In this document: positions 35,455-46,349 of the stretch, piece after piece
Numbering within the stretch: position 1 is the first letter of the stretch
How the letters are laid out: each line of letters begins with the position of its first letter
Translations under genes and position numbers: made by a program
DNA from: Cervus elaphus
Lineage: Eukaryota; Chordata; Mammalia; Artiodactyla; Cervidae
Direction of reading: 5' to 3'
Assembly: GCF_910594005.1 (NCBI RefSeq)
Contig: NC_057825.1
Coordinates: forward strand, 49,817,037-49,881,036
DNA: 64,000 nucleotides
The notes under the pieces: generated by a model
The model's database searches: none
Seen by the model: the letters and a program-made list of their open reading frames with translations, nothing else
Told to the model about the DNA's origin: nothing

Positions 35455-35727
35455 GTTTGTTTGCGTTTCAAGTTTTTACAGTGTTGAGTTTCTTTCTGCC
35501 ATACAACAACGTGAATCTGCCATAATTCATACATCCCCTCCCTCCCTAATCTCCCTCCCCTGCCCCGACCCCACCCCTCCAGGTCTTCACAGAGGAGGGC
35601 CCGACTGGGCTCCTTGTTCTACCCAGCAACTTCTCCCCAGCTATCCATCTTACACCTGATAGTGTATATATGGTGTTGCTGCCTTCTCCATTCGTCCCAC
35701 TTTCTCCCTCCCTCACTGTGTTTTTGA
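35455..35727 (-). repeat. ruminant-type L1 3' end, antisense (left arm)
   Basis: 'ttacagtgttgagtttc', 'cataattcatacatcccc', a pyrimidine-rich 3' UTR, and 'ccattcgtcccactttctcc'. It joins the L1M at the same point as the right-arm copy (36089-36410) does, and shares unusual blocks with it, such as atcaggtgtaagatg and gctggggagaagttgc (as reverse complements). Its homology ends near 35720. Confidence 0.8.
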
Positions 35728-36565
35728 ATGCCATGGGTCTTAAAAAGTTAAGAAAGTTTATTATGAACCAGCTATTCTATTTCCAGGTATTTTCCCAGAA
35801 GAAATGAACACATGCAAGAATTTGTACACAGATGTCCCTAGCAGCTTTACTAGTGATAACCCCAAACTGAAAACAACTCAGATGTCCATGGACCGGAGAG
35901 TGGATGAAAGGATGGTAGTACAGCCACACAGTCAAATGTACTCATCCATGAAGCCGAATGGACTGTTAATAGGTGATGCAAAGAAATCTAAAATATTTTT
36001 GCAGAGGGAAAGAAGCTAAACAAAAAGAGCATGTATCATTTGATGCCATTTATAGAAAAGTCTAGAAAATACAGAATCATTTATAGTGAAAGAAAATGGG
36101 ATGGAGACACAGCCGTAGAGAATGGATTTGTGGACATATCCACATAGTGGGGAAGGGAGAGAGCGGGACGAATGGAGAAGGCAGCAACAACATATATGCG
36201 CCATCAGGTGTAAGATGCACAGCTGGGGAGAAGTTGCCGTGAGCGCAGGTAGCACGGTCTGGCACTCTGTGATGACCCAGAGAGATGGGATGGGGGAGGG
36301 GAGGGAGGCTAGGAGGGGAGAGGATGTATGGATAATTATGGCAGATTCATGTTCTTGTATGGCAGAAACCAACTCAACATTGTAAAAATTTAAATAAGCA
36401 CAGAAAAAAACAGACCAGTGGTTGCCTGGTGATGGGAGTGGGATGGGGAAGGGTGGGAAGGACGAAGTACAAAGGAAGCAAGGAACCTGTAAGCGCTAAG
36501 GGATACACTCATTTCTACAATCTAGTGATGGTTTTATGGGTGAACAACTAAATAAAGGAATGTGG
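35728..36565 (+). repeat. ancient L1M, ORF2 end and 3' UTR, sense, split by L1
   Basis: 35728-36088 holds eroded ORF2 C-terminal sequence ('atgtccatggaccggagag', 'gagcatgtatcatttgatgcc'). 36411-36565 continues into the 3' UTR ('cagaccagtggttgcctgg' onward). The ruminant L1 at 36089-36410 separates the halves. The BovB at about 36566 cuts it off on the right. Confidence 0.65.
36089..36410 (+). repeat. ruminant-type L1 3' end, sense (right arm)
   Basis: 'gggacgaatggagaaggcag', 'gatgacccagagagatggg', 'ggcagattcatgttcttg', 'caactcaacattgtaaaaa' and an A-rich tail. Inserted into the L1M 3' UTR directly in front of cagaccagtgg. It extends about 50 bases further 5' than the mirrored copy on the left arm. 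Confidence 0.85.
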
Positions 36566-38481
36566 GGAAAACCACTAGGCCATTAAGGTATAACCTAAAT
36601 CAAATCCTTTACGATTATACAGTGAAAGTGATGAACAGATTCAAGGGATTAGATCTGATAGACAGAGTGCCTGAAGAACTATGGACAGAGGTTCCTACCA
36701 TTGTACAGAAGACAGTAATCAAAATCATCGCCAAGAAAAAGAAATGCAAAAAGGCTAAATGGCTGTCTGAGGAATAACTGAGAAAATAACTGAGAAAAAA
36801 AGAGACATGAAAGACAAAGGAGGAAAGGAGAGATACCATCTGAATGCAGAGTTCCAAAGAATAGCAGGGAGAGATAAGAAAGCCTTCTTTAGTGATCAGT
36901 TCAAAGAAATAGAGGAAAACAATAGAATGGGAAAGACTAGAGATCTCTTCAAGAAAATTAGAGATACCAAGGGAACATTTCATGCAAAGATGGGCTCAAT
37001 AAAGGACAGGAATGGTATGAACCTAAGAGAAGCAGAAGATATTAAGAAGAGGTGGGAAGAATACACAGAACTGTACAAAAAAGGCCTTAATGACCCAGAT
37101 AACCGAGATGGTGTGATCACTCACCCAGAGCCAGACATCCTGTAGTGTGAAGTCAGGTGTGCCTTAGGAAGCATCACTATGAACAAAGCTAGTAGAGATG
37201 ATGGAATTCCAGTTGAACTATTTCAGATCCTAAAAGATGATGCTGTGAAAGTGCTGCACTCAATGTGCCAGCACTCAGCAGTGACCACAGGACTGGAAAA
37301 GGTCAGTTTTCATTCCAGTCCCAAAGAAGGGCAATACCAAAGAATGCTCAAACTACTGCACGACTGCACTTTTCTCACATGTTCGCAAAGTAATGCTCAA
37401 AATTCTTCAAGCCAGGCTTCAACAGTATGCTAACCGTGAACTTCCAGATGTTCCAACTGGATTTAGAAAAGGAAGAGGAACCAGACATCAAATTGCCAGC
37501 ATCCACTGGATCATCGTAAAAGCAAGAGAATTCCAGAAAAACATCTACTTCTGTTTCATTGACTGCACTAAAGCCTTGACTATGTGGATCACAACAAACT
37601 GTGGAAAATTCTTAAAGAAATAGGAATACCAGACCACTTTACCTGCCTCCTAAGAAACCTGTATGCAGGTCCAGAAGCAACAGTTAGAACAGGACATGGA
37701 ACAATGGACTGGTTCCAAATTGGGAAAGGAGTACGTCAAGGCTATATATTGTCACCATGCTTGTTTAACCTATATGCAGAGTATATCATGAGAAATGCTG
37801 GACTGGATGAAGCACAAGGTAGAATCCAGATTGCAGGGAGAAATATCAATAACCTTAGTCATGCAGGTGACACCACCCTTACGGCAGAAAGTGAAGAGGA
37901 ACTAAAGAGCCTCTTGATGAAGGTGAAAGAGGAGACTGAAAAAGCTGGCTTTAAACTCAGCATTCAAAAACTAAGATCATGGCATCTGGTCCCATCACTT
38001 TATGGTAAATAGATGGGGTGGGAAACAGTGATAGACTTTATTTTCTTAAGCTCCAGAATCACTGCAGATGGTGACTGCAGCCATGAAATTAAAAGACGCT
38101 TGCCCTTTGGAAGAAAAGCTATGACAAGCCTAGACAGTGTATTAAAAAGCAGAGACATTACTTTGCCAACAAAGATCTATATAGTCTAAGCTATGGTTTT
38201 TTTATTAGTCATGTATGTTGTGAGAGTTGGACCATAAAGAAGGCTGAACTCTGAAGAATTGATGTTTTTGAACTGTGATGTTGGAGAAGACTCTTGAGAG
38301 TCCTTGGACTGCAAGGAAATCAAACCAGTCCACCCTAAAGAAAATCAATCCTGAATATTCAATAGAAAGACTGATGCTGAAGCTGAAGCTCCAATACTTT
38401 GGCCACCTGATTCAAAGAGCCGCCTCATTAGAAAAGACTATGATGCTGGCAAAGATTGAAGGCAGGAGGAGAAGGGGATGA
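36566..38481 (+). pseudogene. BovB reverse-transcriptase remnant
   Basis: The coding region survives as blocks in changing frames (about 36566-36777, 36807-37145, 37179-37433, 37393-37623, 37584-38012, 38275-38481). The RT signs include FRKGRGTRHQIASIHW and GVRQGYILSPCLFNLYAEY. The catalytic YADD box reads HAGD at 37860-37871, so the active site is lost. Frameshifts at about 37590, 38000 and elsewhere, plus a missing endonuclease, make it non-functional. Product when intact: an RTE-type polymerase, which by established knowledge also mobilises Bov-tA SINEs. Confidence 0.92.
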
Positions 38482-38636
38482 CAGAGGATGAGATGATTGG
38501 ATGGCATCATTGACTCAATGGACATGAGTTTGAGCAAGCCCCGGGACATAGTGAAGGACAGGAAAGCCTGGCGTGCTGCAGTCCATGGGGTTGCAAAGAG
38601 TCAGACACAACTGAGTGACTGAACAGCAACAGTCTT
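36566..38636 (+). repeat. BovB LINE (RTE), 2.1 kb, sense
   Basis: The longest BovB in the window. It starts in the linker after the endonuclease domain ('aaaaccactaggccattaagg' region) and runs through the reverse transcriptase and C-terminal region to the terminus 'gagtgactgaacagcaac'. A full-length element is about 3.2 kb with an endonuclease at the N-terminus, so roughly the first third is missing. Internal deletions are visible, for example near 37266-37290. Confidence 0.96.
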
Positions 38637-38960
38637 TTAGAGAATCTACAAAGCTCTTTTTTTTAAAGAGGCTTTGCCATTTACATATATTTCCACAAGC
38701 TGACAGTCTCAGTTTCCCCACACTCTGGCTGACTTAGAGTTGTGATCCTCACTGTGAGATGCCTGACCAGCCCATGTTCCTGTCTACATTAAGCTTGGTT
38801 TCTGGTTTCTGCACCCAGTTCAAAGAGTCAAAGCTTGGACTGGACAAGGAAGGAAGACACAAGTTATCAGACATTAGTGACCTAACATCAACACGATGAG
38901 TCTAACAAAGTCTGCTTTGTTAGACTTCAGACTTCAGACAGCTAAAGAACTTTTACACCG
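38637..38960. other. unique sequence with a small palindrome
   Basis: agtctaacaaag (38899-38910) and its exact complement (38915-38926) form a 12-bp stem with a 4-base loop, followed by a short 'cttcagacttcagac' duplication. Nothing else recognised. Confidence 0.6.
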
Positions 38961-39186
38961 TGGTGGTGGTTGTGGTTGTGGTTGTTGGTAGTGGTGTTAG
39001 TGATTTAAGCACTCAGTCATGACCACCTCTTGCAACCCCATGGGCTGTAGCCCACCAGACTCCTCTGTCCATGGGATTTCCCGAGGAAGAATACTGGAGT
39101 GGGTTCCCATTTCCCTCTCCAGGGATCAAATCTGGATCTCCTGTATTGAGGCAGATTATTTACTAACTGAACCCCCAGGGAAACCA
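38961..39186 (-). repeat. Bov-tA SINE, antisense, with expanded GGT/TTG tail
   Basis: The tail side is a (GGT/TTG)n run at 38961-39000, then body 'gcactcagtcatgaccacc' and head 'gaacccccagggaaacc'. The expansion is of the SINE's own terminal repeat. Confidence 0.88.
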
Positions 39187-39214
39187 TAGAGTAATACATT
39201 TAATATGGATTAAA

Positions 39215-39329
39215 TACATGTAACTCTATGGCTGATTCATGTCAATGTATGACAAAACCCACTGCAATGTTGTGAAGTAATTAGCCTCCAACTAATAAAA
39301 ATAAATGAAAAAAATAAATAAATAAAAAA
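39215..39329 (+). repeat. very short L1 insertion, sense, with 13-bp target duplication
   Basis: Only the last 70 or so bases of ruminant L1 ('ggctgattcatgtcaatg', 'gtgaagtaattagcctcc') plus an A-rich tail. aatatggattaaa at 39202-39214 and 39330-39342 is the target duplication. Confidence 0.93.
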
Positions 39330-39476
39330 AATATGGATTAAAATTCCTGACCATTTTTCTGTAAGAAGAAAGGAAATTAGATATATTTTGTCCTTTGTTT
39401 TATGAAATTGAGAAGATGTTGGTCACACATTGACTAGAACATGATGCTCAGAGATAGAGAAATGTCCTTTAGACAT

Positions 39477-39606
39477 TTTGGCACCTTTTTGGCCCCAGGA
39501 CCAGTCTCATGAAAGACGACTGCTCACTCACTGCTCTGCAGCACGGTTGCTAACAGGCAGGTATCAGCCTGTGGCCCAGGGCTTGGGTACCCTTGCTTTA
39601 GACTGT
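39477..39606. repeat. hAT-type (MER1-like) DNA transposon relic
   Basis: 'ttggccccaggaccagtctcatg' region resembles one end, and 'cagggcttgggtacccttgctttag' region the other end, of a small placental hAT element. The middle is deleted. Family assignment is approximate. Confidence 0.5.
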
Positions 39607-40084
39607 TCTTCACTAAGAAAAGCATGTTTCAGACTATGGCCATTTAGCCCGAGTCCCCAGGGCAGAAATTCCTCCTACATCCTCTCTGAATATAAGTGAC
39701 TATAAATGCAGTACCTCCTGGAGAGGCCCCTCTCTGAAGTCAAGGGTTTTGTTCCAGATTTTTATATAAGAGTTAGTAACTGCTGGCCTGGGAACATGAA
39801 GTAATGCAGAATCAGACAGTCTATATAGCATGGCTCAGTTAGAGCAGGTTGACAGTGTAGCATGAAGAAACCAGAAAACAGCATCCCTTCTCCTTCTCGT
39901 ATTTTGTGCTTCTTAGATTCCGGTAGCCAGGTAATGTCTTAAAGACACTACTATTTCAAACTCTCAAATCATGTTCCTGGCAGCCAGGTTTGGAATTGAA
40001 AGAAGGGAGAAAATGAGAAAGCTGGAGTTGTTTGTTCTTTGTCCATATGCTTTGCAAGTAGGTCTCTGTAAGAGTTTCTTAAAA
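39607..40084. other. unique sequence, nothing recognised
   Basis: No feature seen. Confidence 0.45.
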
Positions 40085-40262
40085 AGATGAATCTCACCAC
40101 TTCAAAAAAAATGAAATGTGCCTAGCTTTCATATATCAAATGAGGAGTCTGATACTTAAGAGGAGATGTGATTTGCTCCTGCTTGAGATCATGCTGTTAG
40201 TAGTGGAGCTGGGCTTGAACGCAGGGCTCCTGGAACCTAGGTTATTGCTTTCTTATGGCCTG
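40085..40262 (-). repeat. MIR SINE, antisense
   Basis: 'atcaaatgaggagtctgatac', 'agatcatgctgttagtagtg' and 'gagctgggcttgaacgcagg' follow the antisense MIR core-to-head order. Confidence 0.7.
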
Positions 40263-40384
40263 ATCTTGTCTTTAATCTCAAGGATAGCAAAATAAAGGAG
40301 AAGACCATGCTTGGCTAAATCTAAAGCTCATGGTATTCCATCACTTGTATGATATTAGCCAGACCCTCTTCAGACCATTAGAGG

Positions 40385-40503
40385 TGAAAGTGAAAGTCAC
40401 TCAGTCGTGTCCGACTCTTTGTTACCCCATGGGCTATACAGTCCATGGAATTTTCCAGGCCAGAATACTTTAGTGAGTAGCCTTTCCCTTCTCTAGGAGA
40501 GAG
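40385..40503 (-). repeat. Bov-A type SINE, antisense, body only
   Basis: 'agtgaaagtcactcagtcg' to 'gtagcctttcccttctc', with a short deletion after 'gggctat'. Confidence 0.88.
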
Positions 40504-40699
40504 TAGAAATATGCCTGCAAATAAGCATACCTTATTTTATTGTGCTTTACTTATTGTATTTTGCAGAAATTGTTGTTTTTTTTTCTTTTTTTTACAAATT
40601 GAAGCTTCATGTTCCATAAGATAACCTGGTCAAGCAATCTATTGGTGCCATTTTTCCAACATAATTTACCCACTTCTTATCTCTGTATCACATTTTGGT

Positions 40700-40806
40700 T
40701 GGAGTAGGAACTGCCAACCCACTCCAAAATTTCCATGGTCAGAGGAGCCTTGTGGGCTACAGTCCACGGGATCCCAAAGAGTCAGACACAACTGAGTGAC
40801 TAAGCA
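40700..40806 (+). repeat. Bov-A type SINE nested in Tigger1
   Basis: The SINE body in sense ('gggctacagtccacggg', 'caaagagtcagacacaac', 'gagtgactaagca') interrupts Tigger1. cacattttggt is duplicated at 40689-40699 and 40807-40817; Tigger1 carries it once. Confidence 0.93.
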
Positions 40807-41069
40807 CACATTTTGGTAATTCTTGGGATCTTTCAAACGTTTTCATGATGATTATATTTGTTATGGTGATCTGTGATCTTAATGGTACTGTTATAATTGT
40901 TTTGGGGCTCCATGAACCATGCCTGTATAAGATAGCAAACAATCAATGAATTGTGTGTGTTCTGACTGCTCCACTGACTGGCTGTTGCCTCATCTCTCTC
41001 CTTTTCTTTGGGCCTCCCTATTCCCTGAGACCCAGCAGTATTGAAATTAGGCCAGTTAATAACCCTACA

Positions 41070-42715
41070 CTGGCCTCTAAGCGTTCAAGTGAAAGGAAGA
41101 GTCACATGTCTCTCACTTTAAATAAAAAACTAGAAATGATTAAACTTAGGGAGGAGGGCATGTTGAAAGCCCAAATAGGCCTAAAGAGAGGCCTATTTGA
41201 GTTGCACCAAACAGCCAAGATGTGAATGCAAAGGAGAGGTTCTTGAAGGAAATTAAAAGTGCTACTCAAGTAAACACATGAATGATAAGAAAGCAAAATA
41301 ATCTTATTGCTGATACAGAGAAAATGTTAGTGGTCTGATAGAAGGTCAGATCAGCCACAGCATTCTCTTAAACCAAACCTTAATCTAGAGCAAGGCCCTA
41401 ACTCTTTTCAATTTTTTGCAAGCTGCCAAAAAAAAGTTTGAAGTGAGCAGAGATTGGTTCATGAGGTTTCAGGAAAGAATTCATCTCCATAACTAAAAAG
41501 TACAAAATGAAGCAGCAAGTGCTGATACAGAAGCTCCAGCAAGTTATCCAGAAGATCTATATAAGATGATTAATGAATATTGTTTACACTAGATGACAGA
41601 TTGTTATTGGAGCCCAAACAGCCTTAATATGAAAGGAGATGTCATTTAGTCCTTTCATAACTAGAGAGGAGAAGTCAAGGCCTGTCTTCAAAGCTTCAAG
41701 GGGGAAGCTGACACTCTTGTTGGGGGCTAATACAGTTGATGACTCTAAAGTTGAAACCAATGCACATTCAAGAACCTTAGGGCCTTTAACATTTATGTGA
41801 AAGCTAATCTGCTTGTATTCTGTAAGCAGAATAGTAAAGTCTAGATGACAACACATCTGTTTACAACATGATTTACTGAAAAAATTTTAGCCAACTGTTG
41901 AGACCTACTGTTCGGAAACAAAGACTCCTTTCAAAATGCAATTTCTCATTGATAATGCACCTGGTTACCCAGCTCTGATGGAGATGTACAAAGAGATTGA
42001 TGTTGTTGTCACGTTTGCTAACATAACATCCATTCTGCAGCCCATGGATCAAGGATTAATTTTACTTTCAAACTGTACTATTTACGAAATATATGTTGTA
42101 AAGCTATAGCTGCTGTATATCCCTGTGATGAATCTGGACAAAGTAAGCTGAAACCTTTTGGAAATGATTCACCAGTCTAGATGTCATGAAGAACATTCAT
42201 GATTTATGGAAAGAGGTCAAAATATCAACATTAAGGGTAGTTCAGAAGAAGTCAATTCCAACCCTAATGGATGACTTTGAGGGGTTCAAGACTTAGTAGA
42301 TGAAGTAACTGCTGATGCAGTGGAGATAGCAAGAGAAATAGAAGTGGAACCTGAAGGTGAGACTGAATTGTTGTAATCTCATGATAAAACTTTAATGCAT
42401 AAGGAGTTGCTTCTCATGGATGAACAAAGAAAGTAGATTTCTGAGATGAAATCTATTCCTGATCAAGATGCTGTGAAGATCATTAAAATGACAAGAAAAG
42501 ATTTAGAATATTTTATAAACTGAGTTGATAAAGCAGTGTGAGGACTTGAGAGGACTAACTCCAATTTTGATAGATGTTGCCTTATTTTAAGAAATTGGCA
42601 CAGCCACCTCTACCTTCAGCAACCATTATTCTGATCAGTCGGTAACCATGGCTGTTGAGGCAAGACCCTCCACCAGAAAAAGACTGTGGAACTCTAAAGG
42701 TTCAGATGATAATTA
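41070..42715 (+). pseudogene. Tigger1 transposase remnant
   Basis: The N-terminal CENP-B-like helix-turn-helix portion is readable (KRSSERKSHMSLTLNKKLEM, near 41076-41135). The codon at the family's usual start reads CTG (41070-41072). Frame breaks follow from about 41150. In the DDE domain, the block around 41615 that should carry the first catalytic aspartate reads gcccaa, while the second (IDNAPG, near 41950) is kept. The stop lies near 42713. Related cellular proteins are CENP-B, JRK and the TIGD genes, but this copy is too broken to be one. Confidence 0.88.
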
Positions 42716-42926
42716 ATATTTTTTAGCAATGAAGTTTTTTTAATTAAGGTAATACCTTGTTTTTATATATAATGGTATTTGTACATTTAATAGACTGTAG
42801 TAAAATGTAAATATAACTTTTATATGCACTATAAAACCAAAAAATTTGTTTGACTTGCTTTGTTGTGATATTTGTTGTATTACTGTCATCTGGAACTGAA
42901 CTTACAGTATCTCCAAGGTCAGCCTG

Positions 42927-43145
42927 TGTGCTATAGGAGCCTCCTTAGTTGTTCCCATGTCACTCACACATTTATTTAAACAAGATTTGTCCAAAATATG
43001 AGCAAAGCATTGGCTATAAAGCATTTTGCAGAGTTCTGTATGTAACTCATTAAGATATTTACATATTATTTAATATGCATATTACATATTATTTAATATG
43101 CATATCTTGTTAACTATTAATTGATGTTATCATTAAAATTATGTC
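42927..43145. other. AT-rich sequence with a 23-bp tandem duplication
   Basis: The 23-mer starting tacatattatttaatatgc occurs exactly twice in tandem, at 43060-43082 and 43083-43105. This is a simple local duplication. Confidence 0.85.
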
Positions 43146-43622
43146 TTTTTATTTTAATACAATTTTATATGTATGTATTTGGCTGTGTTGGGTCTCAGTT
43201 GCAGCTCGTGGGATCCTCCTTGCACCATGTTGGGTCGCTCGTGGCCGTGCACAGACTCTCTAGTTATGGCGTGGATTCAGTAGTTGTGTGCAGGGCTTAG
43301 TTGTTCCATGACAGTGGGATCTTAGTTCCCCGCATGCATGACATGAGCTCAGTCAGGTCCGATTCTTTGGGAACCCATGGACTGTAGCCCACCAGGCTCC
43401 TCTGTCCATGGGATTTTCCAGGCAAGAATACTGGAGTAGGTTGCCATTTCTTCCTCCAGGGGGCCTTCCTGACCCAGGGATTGAACCTGTGTTTTTGTAA
43501 GTCTCCTGCATTGCAGGCAGATTCTTTACCTGCTGAACCACTAGTTCCCTCACCAGGGATCAAGCTCATATTCCCCACATTGCAAGGCGGATTCTTAACT
43601 CCTGGACGAACAGGGAAGTCCC
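43146..43622 (-). repeat. CHR-type cetartiodactyl SINE, antisense, split by Bov-tA
   Basis: 'tttggctgtgttgggtctc' and 'ggcttagttgttccatg' before the insertion; 'accagggatcaagctcat' and 'ggacgaacagggaagtcc' after it. These blocks identify the older tRNA-derived SINE shared by whales, hippos and ruminants. Confidence 0.88.
43331..43541 (-). repeat. Bov-tA SINE nested in the CHR SINE, antisense
   Basis: 'gctcagtcaggtccgattc' to 'cctgctgaaccactag'. tagttccc at 43323-43330 and 43542-43549 is the target duplication and is single in the CHR family. Confidence 0.92.
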
Positions 43623-46349
43623 TCAAATTGTGTATTTTTAAAGTTCTAAGATGAAGTTCAGACCACAGGTACACAAAGGCATTTTAAATAAATATCCACA
43701 GAAAAAGGCATATACAAAGGGAATGAATATTTGTTGTCAGACATTCTGCTAAAATTATTTCGTAACTTACCTCCTTTAATCTGCTTTTCAATAATATGCT
43801 ATATGTATGATTATTTTCACTCTGCAAACAGACAGCAGCAACAAAAAATGTTCCCAAAATCCCAAATCTAGGGGATGATTTTGACCCAGGTCTAACTTGG
43901 AGGCTCTGTCCAGTCCCCATAACAACAATTTTAGAAATCTGTTATTAACAGTTGGGGAAATAATGACAGAAAGTCAGAAGGCAGAGTTCTGTATCTGAAA
44001 CATTGATTCTCCCCCTTTGGTCACCAGTCTCCACAATGAACTCTCCTTGAGCTGGTTATCCCAAAGCTTCAGGACTAGACAGGATGGGATGTTACAGAAT
44101 GAAATGGAGTTGGACCCAAGAAGGCCTAGGGGTCATTGGATTCTTAGCTCTGGGCCTTAACTATGCCAGGAAATGTAGAACCAATAACTCTCAACACAGT
44201 GCTCAGAGGGAAATCTTATGCATTCTTTTCATTTCCTCATCACATCTGCACGTTAACAGAGAAATCTTCACAGAGAACATCGCACACTTACAGTGGGAGC
44301 TGGATGAAGACTCAACCTGCCCCCAAAACTAGCTTATGTGCATCTCTGCAGAGATGAAAACAAACAGAAAATTAGAAAGTGCACAAAAGGATTTTCCACA
44401 TTGCTGAGTGTTCACACTTGAGTTCCCCTTTTTGAATTCATTATCTTAGGGCAGCATTTGGTTTCAAAAGCCAAGGCAGCTGAGCTGAAAATGTGTGCTG
44501 TTATTGCTTGAAGCTGGTGGGAATAGCCTGCAAAGGTTGTGGTGTTCAGAACAAGCTTTGCTCTTTGCAAATGCTTTGTCAACAAACTCGGCCTCTTATT
44601 TTCACCATTGCCAAGTGTGGGACTCTATATTAAATCTTCATTTAGGGCCCATTCTCAACCATTCCTTTTAATATCATGTTTATTTGGAAAGCTCAGTTTA
44701 TCTGAAGATGCTTTTAAACATTTGTATTTAAATAACTTGTATTGCTTGAATTTTCACATTCTCTAATTGGAAGGATTTTAATCTTGGGTGAATATCTAGA
44801 GCTCACCCACAGAGAATCCATACATGCCCACTGTTCTGTTAGGTTCTTTCCTCAGAGTCCCACAAACATGTTATTTCACTTCTATCCCCTGTGTCTTTAC
44901 TCACATATTTGTTCCTTTCTCCATCCTAATCCTACTTGTCATTTAGGAATGTCCAAGTTCCCACTCTTTCTCTAAAACTTATGAAACCACCAAAGCCTAA
45001 GAAACCTCTTTCCCCTAACTCTCTCTGTCAGTTGTTTTCTGTTCTATTAATCCAACGGCTAATCAGATGCTTTATGACATTTCTTCTATTTTTTTTTATC
45101 TTGACTAGCAATTTAAAGTTGTTACCACTATTTAACTTTTTACCTATTTACATCTGGCCTTTGGAAGTAAAACAGGCACTCCTTCAGATCAGGGGCTCTG
45201 TGTCCTTCACTTGATATCTGCCACTGCACCAAATGTTTGCTTTTTCCTACTAGATGGACTTTATGAAAGGGTTTCTGACCTGATTGATCAATTAATGGAT
45301 AAAAGTATGTGATTAAGTTATCAATTACTAAAGGTGAGGAGTACACTTGAACTCATTTCTTCCTTTTTCTTAGTAGCTGTCCCACAACTGTCTAAATGAT
45401 ATACTGGCTAGTGAGCTGATTTCAAGCCGCAGTTTATAGGATACACTCAGAAGATTTTGTTTAGGGGGATTAGGAAGTGAAGTAGTTTGGGAAAAGCAGG
45501 AATAAATTGCTGTTAACTGCTATTGTTTGCAGTTTGCTCCTGGAAGTCACAAGGTAAATTTTAGTGCACATATATAATACAATTGTATTGATTGAACTGT
45601 CTTTTTCAAAGTTATTGGTGCAATTAAATTGACCTTTTGCCAGCACAGAAATAACTTGTTTAATAAAGACTGAACAAATGAATTGAGCATAACTTTCCAA
45701 CAGCAGATAAGCAGAACATTGGTTGTAAGGCTTTTGTAAAAATCTGCAAAGGCAAAGTATGGGCCCGTTGAATAGCTTTATGCCTAAAAGAATAAAGAGT
45801 TCTTAAGAAGCCAAAACTAGAAGTTAGATGGTTGTGATGCCATAATGCCAAAAGACGTAACGTAAGTGTGGTGTTGCTCTCTGAAACTCACCAAGCATTG
45901 AGGAATCTACTTGGGTGCATTATGCTTGATGCTAGATGCTGAATCCCTTTGCAAACAGTAAGGAGTCATACATGGTAACCAGTGAGCGGTAGATGTAAAC
46001 AACTGTAAACGTAAGTGGTAGATGCAAGCAAGAGATGATGGGACTACTGAGACCCTGAAACACTAGGTTATCTAAGGAAAACCAAGTCCTCTGGAACCTT
46101 TGTATGTGGTCTGAAACACATTTCCACTTATTTCCACACACGATTTTACATTTCATGTGGGAAATATTCTACTGCATATGTCAGATCTTTTGGTGAGCAT
46201 CTCTTCTTTGAGAGAACATCACTTAATGTGTCCCACACTGTGCCTGGCACCCTTACCAGGAGGGACAAAGACACAGAAGGTAGTGCCATTACCTGCGACA
46301 TACTTACACTCTGCGTTACGGCTTGAAATACACATTCTATTCAAATCTG
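43623..46349. other. long unique block, 2.7 kb
   Basis: No interspersed repeat or gene recognised. Open frames are short (92 codons or fewer) and have no family resemblance. Confidence 0.4.

Larger units (their letters stand above)
40524..42926 (+). repeat. Tigger1 DNA transposon (pogo group), nearly full length
   Basis: Left terminus 'agcataccttattttattg' follows a TA (40522-40523). The 5' region 'ggtgatctgtgatcttaatgg', the transposase region and the right end 'agtatctccaaggtcagcc' appear in order. At about 2.4 kb (one 107-base SINE nested inside) it is close to the family's usual 2.4 kb. These elements were active before or around the placental radiation, so this should be among the oldest identifiable insertions here. 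Confidence 0.93.
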
